A stretch of 64,000 bases of DNA from Bacteroidota bacterium. GTDB lineage: Bacteria > Bacteroidota > Bacteroidia > Flavobacteriales_D > Sanyastnellaceae. Location of the stretch: assembly GCA_002746975.1 (NCBI GenBank), contig NVXE01000008.1, positions 33,667 through 97,666 of the forward strand. Direction: 5' to 3'. Numbering within the stretch: the first letter of the stretch is position 1; each line of letters opens with the position of its first letter. The notes below the pieces were generated by a model that searched no databases, was not told the origin of the DNA, and saw nothing but the letters and a program-made list of their open reading frames with translations. The position numbers were made by a program, and so were the translations under genes. Shown one piece after another: positions 53,800 to 63,444 of this stretch.

Positions 53800-55854
53800 A
53801 TGGCAATGATTGAAAATATTCGCAACCGACAAGGGTTGCTAATGGTGTTTCTCGGAATAGGTATGCTTGGATTCTTAGTACCATTTGACGCAGTTTTAGC
53901 GTTAATGGGCCAAGGAGCAACAAGCGAAGTGGGTAGTGTAAACGGAACTAGTATTTCTGGACAAGAATACCAAGTCGCTGTTCAACAACGCAAAAGCTTA
54001 GGATTTTCTGGTGACCAGCTCCAAGACGAGGTTTGGCAAGATCTAACTGCAGCTATATTTATGGATGATGAATATTCTGAAATTGGAATGAATGTTTCTG
54101 ATAAAGAGTATCAAGAAATGCTTTTCGGAGATATCGCCTCTCAATACATGTCACGTGCTTTTTACAGCAACGGAGATAACAAACGTACTTGGGTTCAGAA
54201 TTTCCAAAACATGCTTACTACCCCTCAGGGAAAAGCTAGTTTTTTGAACTATAAGCGTGTGATTACAGCAAAGCGTATGAAAGAGAAGTTTGAAACTCTT
54301 GTTCAAGCTGGTGCGTACTCAACAGCTCTAGAGGGCAAGTATGATTACTTAAGTTCTGAACGAAAAGCTGAATTTAAATATGCCGTTAAACTTTATAACT
54401 CTATTGCAGATAGCATTGTTACTGTAAGCAACCGCGATGTACAAGCATACTATGCAGAGCATAAAGAAGACAAAGAGTATCAGCAAGCTGAAGGTCGTGA
54501 TATTTCTATAGTTAAAATCCCTGTTGGGGCTTCTGATGTTGATATTGACAAAATTAATGCTGAACTAGAGACATTAGCTAAAGAGTGGAAAACAGCTGAT
54601 AATAAAATTGAATTTGCTACTTCTAATAGCGAAGGAGCAACGTCAGTAAGTACACTCCGTAAGTCAGCAGTAGAAACTGACATTAATGAGTCTAGCTTTT
54701 TTGACGTTGAAGTAGGTACCGTTGTAGGTCCATACCAAAAAGGTAATGTTCTAACAATTGCAAACGTAATGGGAAGAACTATGGTGGCGGACACCGCTGC
54801 AAGGGTTAGACATATATTACTTCAAGCTAAAGATGTCAAGGACGCTAACGAAATGGCAGCTTTAAATGCAAAAGCAGATAGTTTAGAAAGACTTCTTCGT
54901 AATGGAGCTGATTTCACTGACCTCGCAGCCAGATTCTCTGATGATCCTGGTTCTAAATCAAACGGAGGTGTATATGACTTTTTCCCTCAAGGAAGAATGG
55001 TGAAGCCATTCGACGACTTTAGTTTTAACAAGAGAATTGGTGCTATCGGATCTGTTGAAACTAGCTACGGAGTGCACTTGATTGAGGTCTTAGACAGACG
55101 TAAAGAAGTTGAAGAGGTAGAGGTTGCTATGATTACTCGCAATATGGATGCCTCTGATAAGACTAAGCGTGATGCTTATGCAGCTGCAAACGAATTTGCG
55201 ATTAATTCAACTGACCTCGGGTCTCTTGAAGAAGCCGCTGATGAGAATGGATACACCATAAGTGAAGCTTTAAACATTATTCGCTCTGCCAAATCTCTTT
55301 CGGGAATGCGTAACGCAACTGAATTAGTTAATTGGGCTTATGGAGCGGAAGTTGGGGAGATAAGTCAACCAATTCTTGCCGATAACAACTACGTTGTAGC
55401 TATACTAAATGCATCAAAAGAAAAAGGGATTCCTAAGTTTGAAGATGTAGAAGAGAAAATGAGAGCAGGAGCTCTTAAGTTAGCACAGGGTGAGTACTAT
55501 GCTAAATTAATGAATACGTCTAATTTAGAAGAAGCTGCAGCCGCTGCTGGGGTTACTGTTAAAACTGCTCTTAATGTTAACCTGAAAACAGCTGTCGTGC
55601 CTGGAAGTGGTGCTTCAGCTGAACCTAAGGTTGCGGGACTTGCATTCTCTATCCCTATAGGTGAGATGTCTATGCCTATAATTGGGAATAGTGGTGTTTG
55701 GGTTATTGCACCTACAAGTGTTACTGAAGCAGCTGAAAAGACTGAGTTCTTAACTGAGCAAACTGATTTAGTCACGAAGGCTCGTAACAGTTTATCGCTA
55801 GCTATTACTAATGCGATGCGTGACGAGTCTAACGTAGTAGATAACCGTAAATAA
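53800..55854 (+). CDS. PpiD/SurA-type periplasmic peptidyl-prolyl isomerase
   Basis: A 684-residue protein with one N-terminal membrane anchor (LLMVFLGIGMLGFLVPF, about 13-33), a SurA-N-like helical region and a parvulin domain at about 336-435 (VRHILLQA, RNGADFTDLAARFSDDPGSKSNGG, SVETSYGVHLIEV). It probably acts as an inner-membrane-anchored folding factor for exported proteins, fitting the envelope genes upstream. A near-consensus -7 box, TATCTTCG, lies at 53764-53771. The start is the ATG at 53800; an in-frame ATG is two codons later. Confidence 0.9.
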   Translation: MAMIENIRNRQGLLMVFLGIGMLGFLVPFDAVLALMGQGATSEVGSVNGTSISGQEYQVAVQQRKSLGFSGDQLQDEVWQDLTAAIFMDDEYSEIGMNVSDKEYQEMLFGDIASQYMSRAFYSNGDNKRTWVQNFQNMLTTPQGKASFLNYKRVITAKRMKEKFETLVQAGAYSTALEGKYDYLSSERKAEFKYAVKLYNSIADSIVTVSNRDVQAYYAEHKEDKEYQQAEGRDISIVKIPVGASDVDIDKINAELETLAKEWKTADNKIEFATSNSEGATSVSTLRKSAVETDINESSFFDVEVGTVVGPYQKGNVLTIANVMGRTMVADTAARVRHILLQAKDVKDANEMAALNAKADSLERLLRNGADFTDLAARFSDDPGSKSNGGVYDFFPQGRMVKPFDDFSFNKRIGAIGSVETSYGVHLIEVLDRRKEVEEVEVAMITRNMDASDKTKRDAYAAANEFAINSTDLGSLEEAADENGYTISEALNIIRSAKSLSGMRNATELVNWAYGAEVGEISQPILADNNYVVAILNASKEKGIPKFEDVEEKMRAGALKLAQGEYYAKLMNTSNLEEAAAAAGVTVKTALNVNLKTAVVPGSGASAEPKVAGLAFSIPIGEMSMPIIGNSGVWVIAPTSVTEAAEKTEFLTEQTDLVTKARNSLSLAITNAMRDESNVVDNRK

Positions 55855-55862
55855 AAATCCGG

Positions 55863-57077
55863 TTATATTTCAATTAGACAGCCGTCCCCATAACTGAGGA
55901 ATCTGTAATTTTCTTGTAGTGCTTTATTATAGACGTCCTTCCATGATGGCGCCATACATGCTGCTATTAGGCATAATAGAGTACTTCCAGGTTGATGAAA
56001 GTTTGTCACAAGAGCTATGACTGATCTAATTTTGTAGCCTGGTCGAATCATGATTTGGGTTCTGAAATCCCACACCGGATTTAGCGGAGCGTGTTTCAGA
56101 AGGTAGTGCATTGCGTCTTCGTAAGTGTCGAAATGCGTTTCACGGCAGGTTAACCTATCACTATTGTACGGAGTCCATTGTCCCAATACTTGAGGAAATT
56201 CTCCTGTCTCGTAATGAATAACAGCCATCCAAAAGAGGCTTTCAAGTGTCCGTAGTGTCGTAGTTCCTGTTGCTACCCTTCTAGAAGTGGAGGCTAACGA
56301 ATGTAAGGTCTTTCGTGTAATTATGCACCTCTCTGCGTGCATCGTATGATCTGACACTGAACCTTCTGATAGTGGTCTGAAAGTCCCAGCCCCCACGTGT
56401 AGTGTAAGCCTGTTTAAGCTAAGGTCTTGTTGAGCTAGCTTGTCGAGTAATACATCGTCGTAATGAAGTCCTGCTGTAGGAGCAGCAACGCTACCTGGGA
56501 TGCGAGCGAAAACGGTTTGGTATTCAGAGGAGTCTGATGAATCTGAATCTCTCTGCATGTATGGAGGTAAAGGCATTCTGCCCAAAACATCGAGTACATC
56601 TCCGAAAGATGGGGCTCCAATCCAACGAAAAGTTAGCTGAAAAGTCCCTCCCTCCTCTGGCACTAGGCCTACTGAAGGATCAATGGGCGTGACTTTTAAA
56701 GAAAGCCCCGCTAATTCTAATGACGCTGTTTCAGCAGTCCATTTACGTCCGCCTCGCACTAGACATCTCCAAGATGATGACGTTTTATTCGATAATGCCA
56801 GTTCAGCAACTCCATTTACAGGCTCTAAAAGAAAAACTTCTAATCGACCTCCAGTTGGTTTTCTCAAATAAAGTCTTGCTTGAATTACCTTCGTGTCATT
56901 CGCCCACAAACCGTCACAATGTAAATCTTTCAGGTATTGTGGAAGATCTTCGAAGGTTCCGTGAATTATGTCTCCTTTACTAGGGACGTGTAGTAGTTTT
57001 GCAGATCTTCTTGGAGAAACTGGGTGACGAGCAATTTTATCGTCTTTTAAGTCGTATTGAAATTCACTTGATAGCAC
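55863..57077 (-). CDS. queA: S-adenosylmethionine:tRNA ribosyltransferase-isomerase
   Basis: Converts preQ1 to epoxyqueuosine in tRNA, using the ribosyl part of SAM. The family's beginning LSSEFQYDL...IARHP follows GTG at 57077, which I take as the start (404 residues); a TTG at 57113 adds 12 unrelated residues. Motifs include WANDTKVIQARL, GSVAAPTAGLHY, LHVGAGTFRPL, MHAERC and NFHQPGSTLL. An exact promoter (TTG, 21 bases, TACCTTTG) ends four bases before this GTG. The gene is convergent with ppiD-like with an 8-base gap. Confidence 0.93.
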   Translation of the reverse strand: MLSSEFQYDLKDDKIARHPVSPRRSAKLLHVPSKGDIIHGTFEDLPQYLKDLHCDGLWANDTKVIQARLYLRKPTGGRLEVFLLEPVNGVAELALSNKTSSSWRCLVRGGRKWTAETASLELAGLSLKVTPIDPSVGLVPEEGGTFQLTFRWIGAPSFGDVLDVLGRMPLPPYMQRDSDSSDSSEYQTVFARIPGSVAAPTAGLHYDDVLLDKLAQQDLSLNRLTLHVGAGTFRPLSEGSVSDHTMHAERCIITRKTLHSLASTSRRVATGTTTLRTLESLFWMAVIHYETGEFPQVLGQWTPYNSDRLTCRETHFDTYEDAMHYLLKHAPLNPVWDFRTQIMIRPGYKIRSVIALVTNFHQPGSTLLCLIAACMAPSWKDVYNKALQENYRFLSYGDGCLIEI

Positions 57078-57081
57078 GGAA

Positions 57082-57113
57082 CAAAGGTATCCCGTCTTAT
57101 CTTTCCGCCGCAA
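57082..57113 (-). promoter_or_regulatory. Full -33/-7 promoter of queA
   Basis: On the minus strand TTG (57113-57111), a 21-base spacer and TACCTTTG (57089-57082) match the Bacteroidota consensus TTG-N17-23-TAnnTTTG. The -7 box ends four bases before the GTG of queA. The TTG element overlaps the first base of the divergent start codon at 57113. Confidence 0.7.
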
Positions 57114-58051
57114 TGGAAAGACATCTAGTTATTGGAGCTTCTGGACAGCTTGGAATAGAGCTCATTATCGGAATGCAGGACAGATATGGCGTTAGTGCTG
57201 TAGTATCATCTGATATTCGTAAATCAGATGATGACGATGTAAATCGTGGAGAATTTATTTTACTTGACGCAACAAATAAAGAGGCTGTTCGGAAGGTTTT
57301 AGTCGATGGCAAGTTTACCCATGTTTATCATTTGGTAGCAATGCTATCTGCTAAAGGTGAAGAAAATCCTTTAGCTGGATGGGATCTAAATATGACCTCT
57401 CTTTTGAATGTGCTGGAATGTGCTAAAGAAGGGCTAGTTAAGAAAGTGTTTTGGCCTAGTTCTATAGCTGTTTTTGGACCAAATGCACCTAAAAATGCTA
57501 CTGCTCAAGATACTTTTTGCGACCCAACTACTGTGTATGGGGTTTCAAAAGTAGCAGGTGAGTTATGGTGCAAATACTACTTTGAGCATTACGGAGTTGA
57601 TGTGAGAAGTTTAAGATACCCGGGCTTAATAGGACATAGGTCTCAACCTGGTGGGGGAACAACTGACTATGCTGTTGAAGCTTTTTACAGAGCGCTTGAG
57701 GGCAAGAAATTCGATTGCTATCTAGAAAAAAACGAGGCATTACCTATGATGTATATGGACGATGCGATAAGAGCGACTCTAAATTTAATGGAAGCTCCGT
57801 CTGAATGTGTAAGAGTTCGAACATCTTACAATCTTTCTGGATGTTCATTTTCGCCTTCTGAATTGAGTGACGAGATTAGGAAGACAATTCCTGATTTTGA
57901 AACTGTTTATAATCCCGATGCTAGACAACAAATTGCTGCGTCTTGGCCTGATAGCATAGATGATACAGATGCTAGATCAGATTGGGGGTGGAATGCTAAA
58001 TATGATATTGAAGGACTTGTAGCAGCAATGCTTAAGGCTTTAAAACGATAA
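57113..58051 (+). CDS. NAD-dependent epimerase family, L-threonine 3-dehydrogenase type
   Basis: A 312-residue short-chain dehydrogenase/epimerase from ATG 57113 (MERHLVIGASGQLG). The NAD loop GASGQLG is at about 8-14 and the catalytic Y142-x3-K146 pair is in TVYGVSKVAGE. The block AMLSAKGEENPLAGWDLN and SLRYPGLIGHRSQPGGGTTDYAV match the SDR-type L-threonine 3-dehydrogenases, which oxidise threonine to 2-amino-3-ketobutyrate. The partner glycine C-acetyltransferase gene (kbl) is not in the window. Starts further upstream would lie inside queA. Confidence 0.88.
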   Translation: MERHLVIGASGQLGIELIIGMQDRYGVSAVVSSDIRKSDDDDVNRGEFILLDATNKEAVRKVLVDGKFTHVYHLVAMLSAKGEENPLAGWDLNMTSLLNVLECAKEGLVKKVFWPSSIAVFGPNAPKNATAQDTFCDPTTVYGVSKVAGELWCKYYFEHYGVDVRSLRYPGLIGHRSQPGGGTTDYAVEAFYRALEGKKFDCYLEKNEALPMMYMDDAIRATLNLMEAPSECVRVRTSYNLSGCSFSPSELSDEIRKTIPDFETVYNPDARQQIAASWPDSIDDTDARSDWGWNAKYDIEGLVAAMLKALKR

Positions 58052-58106
58052 ATTAAATTCGAGAAACGCTCTTATATGGTTTTTCTTTGTATTAAATATA
58101 AATTAT

Positions 58107-59594
58107 ATGCAACCACTGCAGATTCAAAATAGCCTGACTCGAAAAAAAGAGTTATTCAAGGCACTTAATCCTCCACATGTGGGAATGTATGTATGTGGGC
58201 CTACTGTTTACAGTAATGTTCATTTAGGTAATGTGCGAACATTTCTCTCATTCGATATTATATATCGTTATTTGGAATTTATTGGTTATAAAGTGAGGTA
58301 TGTGAGAAATATCACAGATGTTGGTCATCTTGTTGGGGATACGGACGATGGGGAGGATAAAATCGGAAAGATGGCTCGTCTACAGAAAGTGGAGCCTATG
58401 GAAATAGTTCAGAAGTATACAAACGATTTCCACGATGTAATGCGCGTTTTTAACATACTTCCTCCTTCAATTGAGCCTACAGCTACTGGACATATTATAG
58501 AACAAATTTCATCGATAGAAAAAATTATAGAAAACGGTTACGCTTACGAAGTAAATGGGAATGTTTATTTCAGTGTTAGGACTTTCAGTAATGATTACGA
58601 TTATGGTGAACTTTCGGGGCGTAAGATTGATGAGTTGATGAGTAATACTCGTGATTTAGATGGCCAAAGTGAAAAAAGGGATCCTTTAGATTTCGCGCTT
58701 TGGAAAAAAGCAGATGAAACTCATCTAATGCAATGGCCCTCACCTTGGGGGCTAGGATTTCCTGGATGGCACTTAGAGTGTTCAATCATGAGCACAAAAT
58801 ATCTCGGCGAAAAGTTTGATATACATGGAGGAGGTATGGATTTAAAGTTTCCTCACCACGAGTGTGAAATCGCCCAGAATGTAGCTGCGAACAAATGCGA
58901 AAGCCCTGTAAATTATTGGATTCACGGTAATATGCTTACCGTTAACGGTCGTAAAATGGCCAAATCGGAAGGTAATGGGTTTACTCCCGAAGAGTTAATA
59001 ACAGGTAATCATAAGCTTTTAGAAAGGGGCTATACCCCTATGACAGTACGTTTCTTTATGTTGATGGGTCATTACGCAAGTACTCTTGACTTTTCTAACG
59101 ACGCACTTATAGCTGCCGAGAAAGGTCTTTCCAAATTAACAAAGGCTGTAGAATTGTTACAAGGATTGGAGCCGACAGCAAACGAAAATTTAGATATTGA
59201 TGTTATGGAATTGTCGAACAAGTGTTATTCGGCAATGAATGACGATTTCAATACGCCTGTGCTTATTGCAAATCTTTTCGAAGGTGTAAAGTGGATAAAT
59301 TCAGCAAGCGACGGTAGAATAGAATTAGGTAAAGACCAAATCGAACTCCTAAAAACGCTTTATAAAGGGTTTATGGAAGATGTCTTGGGCATTGCGAACG
59401 AAAGCATGGTTGAAGATGGAAAACAAGGAAACGATGATTTGGCCTCAAATCTGTTAGACCTACTCGTTCAGTTAAGAACAGATGCAAAATCTAATAAAGA
59501 TTATGCTGGAGCAGATAGAATTCGAAATACTTTAAGTGAGCTAGGAATAACGGTGACAGATGGTAAGGATGGAAGCTCTTGGTCACATGAATAG
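58107..59594 (+). CDS. cysS: Cysteinyl-tRNA synthetase
   Basis: Class I synthetase charging tRNA-Cys. The 495-residue length fits. The HIGH-type motif is HLGN at 39-42 and the KMSKS-type motif is KMAKS at 283-287. Zinc ligands are visible in YVCGPTVY, WHLECS and HHECEIAQN. A C-terminal anticodon-binding domain ends with AGADRIRNTLSELGI. The final eight bases overlap the next gene. Confidence 0.97.
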   Translation: MQPLQIQNSLTRKKELFKALNPPHVGMYVCGPTVYSNVHLGNVRTFLSFDIIYRYLEFIGYKVRYVRNITDVGHLVGDTDDGEDKIGKMARLQKVEPMEIVQKYTNDFHDVMRVFNILPPSIEPTATGHIIEQISSIEKIIENGYAYEVNGNVYFSVRTFSNDYDYGELSGRKIDELMSNTRDLDGQSEKRDPLDFALWKKADETHLMQWPSPWGLGFPGWHLECSIMSTKYLGEKFDIHGGGMDLKFPHHECEIAQNVAANKCESPVNYWIHGNMLTVNGRKMAKSEGNGFTPEELITGNHKLLERGYTPMTVRFFMLMGHYASTLDFSNDALIAAEKGLSKLTKAVELLQGLEPTANENLDIDVMELSNKCYSAMNDDFNTPVLIANLFEGVKWINSASDGRIELGKDQIELLKTLYKGFMEDVLGIANESMVEDGKQGNDDLASNLLDLLVQLRTDAKSNKDYAGADRIRNTLSELGITVTDGKDGSSWSHE

Positions 59595-60615
59595 GTTCAA
59601 TATTCCATGTAATGTAGCAGCACTAAGCATATTAGTTGCATTATTTTCGTTAGCAAGTTGTTCTGATAAAGAGGGGTCTAAAGGAAAGTCAAGCAAAAAA
59701 TCGGTAAATATCGATGCTATTGCTGAACAGATAATTGCGCCTGAATTTTCTAGCGATTCTGCATATTATTTTGTCGAAAAACAAGTCGCTTTCGGACCTA
59801 GAGTTCCGAACTCAAAGGAGCACGATGAGTGCGGTATTTGGCTTGCAAATGAACTAAGAAGACACGGTGCAGAGGTAATTGTTCAGGAAGTGAGATCGAA
59901 GGCATTCGACGGTAAGATTTTGAATTTATCAAACATCGTAGGACAGTTCAATCCGAACTCTAAAAAGCGCGTTATGCTGTACGCTCACTGGGATACACGA
60001 CCATTCGCTGATAAAGACACCGTTCGTAGTAACGAACCTATTGATGGAGCTAACGATGGGGCTTCTGGTGTTGGAGTGTTACTCGAAATAGCTAGACAAT
60101 TATCAATAAACCCAGCTGATATTGGGGTCGATATTATCTTCTTTGACGGAGAAGATTACGGGAGTCCAGAGGGCACTCCTTCGACAAACACAAGTTATTT
60201 GGACTGGTGTTTAGGTAGTCAAGCATGGGCGAAGCAACCGCATCGATATGGATATCGCGCAAGATTCGGGATTCTGCTCGATATGGTAGGAGCTAGAGGG
60301 GCGGCGTTTAATAGAGAAGGCACCTCAATGAGGTATGCACCTAACGTGGTGAGGAAGGTTTGGTCTAGAGCAAAAGAACTAGGCCATGACGATTTATTCA
60401 GAAATAGAGAAACACCATCAACGGTAGATGACAACTTATTTGTGAGCGAGTTTGGAGGAGTGCCAAGCGTAAACATCGTTGACTACAGGATGAACGTGAT
60501 ACCCATGGGATACGGACCTTTCCACCACACACATGCCGACAATATGAGCGTGATTGATAAAGAAACTCTCCATGCTGTAGGTGAAACGGTCTTGTCAGTT
60601 GTCTACACTGAGTAG
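59587..60615 (+). CDS. M28-family peptidase lipoprotein (glutaminyl cyclase-like)
   Basis: I start at ATG 59587 (MNRFNIPCNVAALS), giving 342 residues with a lipoprotein signal ending LFSLASC. The zinc-peptidase fold shows YAHWDTRPFAD, GANDGASGVGVLLEIA, DIIFFDGEDYG and a late HHTHADNM histidine. Bacteroidota relatives act as zinc-dependent glutaminyl cyclases or aminopeptidases at the outer membrane or in the periplasm. N-terminal glutamine cyclisation is common for exported proteins in this phylum, which makes that role attractive but unproven. Confidence 0.87.
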   Translation: MNRFNIPCNVAALSILVALFSLASCSDKEGSKGKSSKKSVNIDAIAEQIIAPEFSSDSAYYFVEKQVAFGPRVPNSKEHDECGIWLANELRRHGAEVIVQEVRSKAFDGKILNLSNIVGQFNPNSKKRVMLYAHWDTRPFADKDTVRSNEPIDGANDGASGVGVLLEIARQLSINPADIGVDIIFFDGEDYGSPEGTPSTNTSYLDWCLGSQAWAKQPHRYGYRARFGILLDMVGARGAAFNREGTSMRYAPNVVRKVWSRAKELGHDDLFRNRETPSTVDDNLFVSEFGGVPSVNIVDYRMNVIPMGYGPFHHTHADNMSVIDKETLHAVGETVLSVVYTE

Positions 60616-60672
60616 AGCATAACCATATTAAATCAAGTTAAAGCGAGAGCTATCTTTTTGTAATTTGGTGAA

Positions 60673-62403
60673 ATCGTTAGGCTTCTATCTATATCATCCA
60701 TTTTAATCCTATCAGTAAGCTCATTTTATGCCAAATCTGATAATGCTGACAAACTCCTAGCTCGAGCCGACAGTTTGGTAGAGGTAGGTAAACCTGTTGC
60801 GGCTCTAAGTTTATATCGTTCTGTTTGTGAGACGACAATAAACATTTGTAGTATCGCAAGAGCAGAGGCAGGCAAAGGTGCTATTCAACAAAAGGCCGGA
60901 AATAATGAACGAGCAGCTAAAGCTTGGCTTGCTGTTCAAGAGAACTGCTTTATGTGCAGTCAAGACCTCAGAAGCGAGTTGGTTTTTAAAACAATTGAGG
61001 GTTGGATTAGTCAAGGTGAGGAAACGTTTGCTCTGAATCTACTTGAGTTAGAATTATCAAGGAATCCAAGTGACGAATGGATTTCAGAATTCCAAGTACT
61101 AAGAGCAAGGATTCACTTCTTAAACGGAGATTGGTCATCTGCTCGTGAATCCTCCACTCCAAATTTCTCTTTGAACGAATTAAATACAGATAGACTTATA
61201 CTTTGGGTTCAATCTGGGATATTGAGTGGTTTAAATGTAAAAGATGCTGGAATAGATTATCTTGAAAAAGCCCGCATAGGGAGTGATAAAGAAAAGATAG
61301 ATGCTGCTTACGCTAACCTTCACACACTATTGATTACAGAGAAAAGGTATGGTGAGGCTTTAAACTGGTCTAAGAAAATACTGATAAATTATGACCCCAT
61401 TTTAAATCCTGAGGACTGGATTTTGGGCCAAATGCGTGTTGCTAAATCAGCAGAATTAGCCGGTAAATCATTGGACGCTTTACTTGCGCACCATGAAGCT
61501 GTAATCGCTGCAGAAAACTACGGTGATGACAAACTAACTGCTAGGACATTTCGAGATAAAGCCCAATTCGATTATAAAAGAGGGGACTATAAATCTGCTC
61601 ACACCTACCTACAACGTGCTGATAGTATTGCTATAGCAATGATTTCTGCAGTTCACTTAGGTAGAGAGCCCAAGTCATTTAGAAATCATACTCTCCCTGA
61701 ACTTGACCCTTTCGACCTTGCAAATCAATCAAAAACGACAAGTACAAACCCCGGCGGATGGCCTTTCGCTGCTGCGCTATTAACATTGGGTCTCATGACT
61801 GTTATAATTCGTAACTATGATCTAAAGCGCACTCTCAGACGTGAAAGACTACGAACTATGAGGCTACATACAATGTTTGGAAGTGAAAATCCAGCTGAAA
61901 TTGGAGATCTTGAAGCAGAATCAACTGATGAAATCGTAGAACAGCTAGAAGCTCAGTTTTCAAGTTCATCTCCAGATTGGGAAAGAATAGTTAGTTCAAA
62001 TGCTTTAGATTTTGATGACGTAATTGCCTCACTTGAAATGGAACTAGGCAATGCCGTAGATTGGGTGTTAGAGAACGACACTAAGGCTCCTAAAGCACCA
62101 GAGGGACTGCTGACACTCCTATCTGTGACATTAAGACGGCTTTTACCGCCAAATTATTCAAACGATCAAAACACTCATGTTAATGCACTAATAAAAAATG
62201 ATTGGTCTGGGGTGAGAATAATGTTTGACGGAGATGCTAATGCTGCAACAGAAGAATTGAAAAATCTATTTTCTGGCTCATCTACTAGCCAAATGTGGTC
62301 TCCCGTTTTTGAACAAGCGGAACGTATGTCAGGAAGAATTATGTTAGAATGCAACCCCCTTGGAGGGCATTCAGTCGTTTTGGATATCCCGCACCCAAAA
62401 TAG
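60673..62403 (+). CDS. Membrane TPR protein with degenerate histidine-kinase-like C-terminus, noncanonical start
   Basis: The frame is open from 60664 and encodes a good signal peptide (VRLLSISSILILSVSSFYA) upstream of the first canonical start, a TTG at 60775. ATC at 60673 is the likely beginning unless an indel hides a GTG start at 60668. About 576 residues: TPR-like repeats (about 35-335), one membrane helix (about 358-376, WPFAAALLTLGLMTVII), a basic helix, and a C-terminal domain ending CNPLGGHSVVLDIPHP that resembles the end of HATPase domains. No phosphoacceptor His or intact N- and G-boxes are visible, so it is probably a non-catalytic relative of TPR sensor kinases. Confidence 0.7.
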   Translation: MVRLLSISSILILSVSSFYAKSDNADKLLARADSLVEVGKPVAALSLYRSVCETTINICSIARAEAGKGAIQQKAGNNERAAKAWLAVQENCFMCSQDLRSELVFKTIEGWISQGEETFALNLLELELSRNPSDEWISEFQVLRARIHFLNGDWSSARESSTPNFSLNELNTDRLILWVQSGILSGLNVKDAGIDYLEKARIGSDKEKIDAAYANLHTLLITEKRYGEALNWSKKILINYDPILNPEDWILGQMRVAKSAELAGKSLDALLAHHEAVIAAENYGDDKLTARTFRDKAQFDYKRGDYKSAHTYLQRADSIAIAMISAVHLGREPKSFRNHTLPELDPFDLANQSKTTSTNPGGWPFAAALLTLGLMTVIIRNYDLKRTLRRERLRTMRLHTMFGSENPAEIGDLEAESTDEIVEQLEAQFSSSSPDWERIVSSNALDFDDVIASLEMELGNAVDWVLENDTKAPKAPEGLLTLLSVTLRRLLPPNYSNDQNTHVNALIKNDWSGVRIMFDGDANAATEELKNLFSGSSTSQMWSPVFEQAERMSGRIMLECNPLGGHSVVLDIPHPK

Positions 62404-62421
62404 TTGTATTAATACCGTTTC

Positions 62422-63444
62422 CTAACGTTCTCCACTGAATTGATTAAGGAAACGTTTATCATTTTCAAAGAAAAGCCTTAGATCACCGATTTGGTATTTA
62501 AGCATGGTTATGCGCTCAATACCCATACCGAAAGCAAATCCACTATACTTCTTAGAATCAATTCCATTTGCTTCGAGGACGTTAGGGTCTACCATACCAC
62601 ATCCAAGAATTTCAAGCCATCCAGTGCCTTTAGTGATTCTTTTATCCACTTCAGTTTCTAGTCCCCAATAAACGTCCACCTCTGCGCTAGGTTCGGTAAA
62701 AGGGAAATATGACGGTCTAAGGCGAATTTTCGTTTCCGGTCCGAAAAAACGCTTTGCAAAATGTAATAGCGTTTGTTTTAAATCTGCGAAAGAAACATTC
62801 TCATCAATGTAAAGACCTTCTATTTGGTGAAATATACAGTGAGCGCGAGAGCTTACTGCTTCGTTTCTAAAAACACGTCCAGGCATGATAATGCGCATAG
62901 GTGGTTTGCGTTTTTCCATTTCTCTCACCTGAACAGAGCTGGTATGAGTTCTCAACAGAAGGTCTGGATTACGCTCTACAAAGAACGTATCCTGCATATC
63001 TCGAGCTGGGTGTTCTGGGGGGAAATTTAAGCCACTAAACACGTGCCAATCATCCTCAATTTCTGGCCCTTCGACTACTTCGAAGCCCATATTCTTAAAT
63101 ATCCCAACTATTTCTCTTCGTACCACTTGAAGAGGATGATGAGTACCATGAGGTTGTCCACCAGCAGGTCTAGAAGCATCAATACCACTTGCTTTAGCTG
63201 ATTTCTTCTTTTTAAAAACCGCTTGCTCAATGGCCAATCTCTCCTCTACAGCACCTTTAACTTTATTAATCTGTGGCCCTAATTCTCGCTTCAGCTCAGG
63301 AGCAACATTACGGAACTCAGCCATAAGGTCCTTGATTTTACCTTTTCTCCCAAGAAACTCTACCCTGAATGCCTCAACTTGATCAGCAGTCTCAAATGTT
63401 CTACTTGCAATATCTGCTAGTAATAAATCTAATTCTTCGCGCAT
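62422..63444 (-). CDS. pheS: Phenylalanyl-tRNA synthetase alpha subunit
   Basis: Catalytic subunit of the heterotetrameric class II synthetase for tRNA-Phe. The 340-residue length is standard. An N-terminal coiled coil precedes the catalytic domain, which has TSSVQVREM, the motif 2 region HCIFHQIEGLYIDENVSFADL, the GxGxER-type motif 3 GMGIERITMLKY, and WLEILGCGMVDPNV. The start ATG at 63444 overlaps the cyclophilin stop (TAATG). pheT is not here. Confidence 0.96.
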   Translation of the reverse strand: MREELDLLLADIASRTFETADQVEAFRVEFLGRKGKIKDLMAEFRNVAPELKRELGPQINKVKGAVEERLAIEQAVFKKKKSAKASGIDASRPAGGQPHGTHHPLQVVRREIVGIFKNMGFEVVEGPEIEDDWHVFSGLNFPPEHPARDMQDTFFVERNPDLLLRTHTSSVQVREMEKRKPPMRIIMPGRVFRNEAVSSRAHCIFHQIEGLYIDENVSFADLKQTLLHFAKRFFGPETKIRLRPSYFPFTEPSAEVDVYWGLETEVDKRITKGTGWLEILGCGMVDPNVLEANGIDSKKYSGFAFGMGIERITMLKYQIGDLRLFFENDKRFLNQFSGER

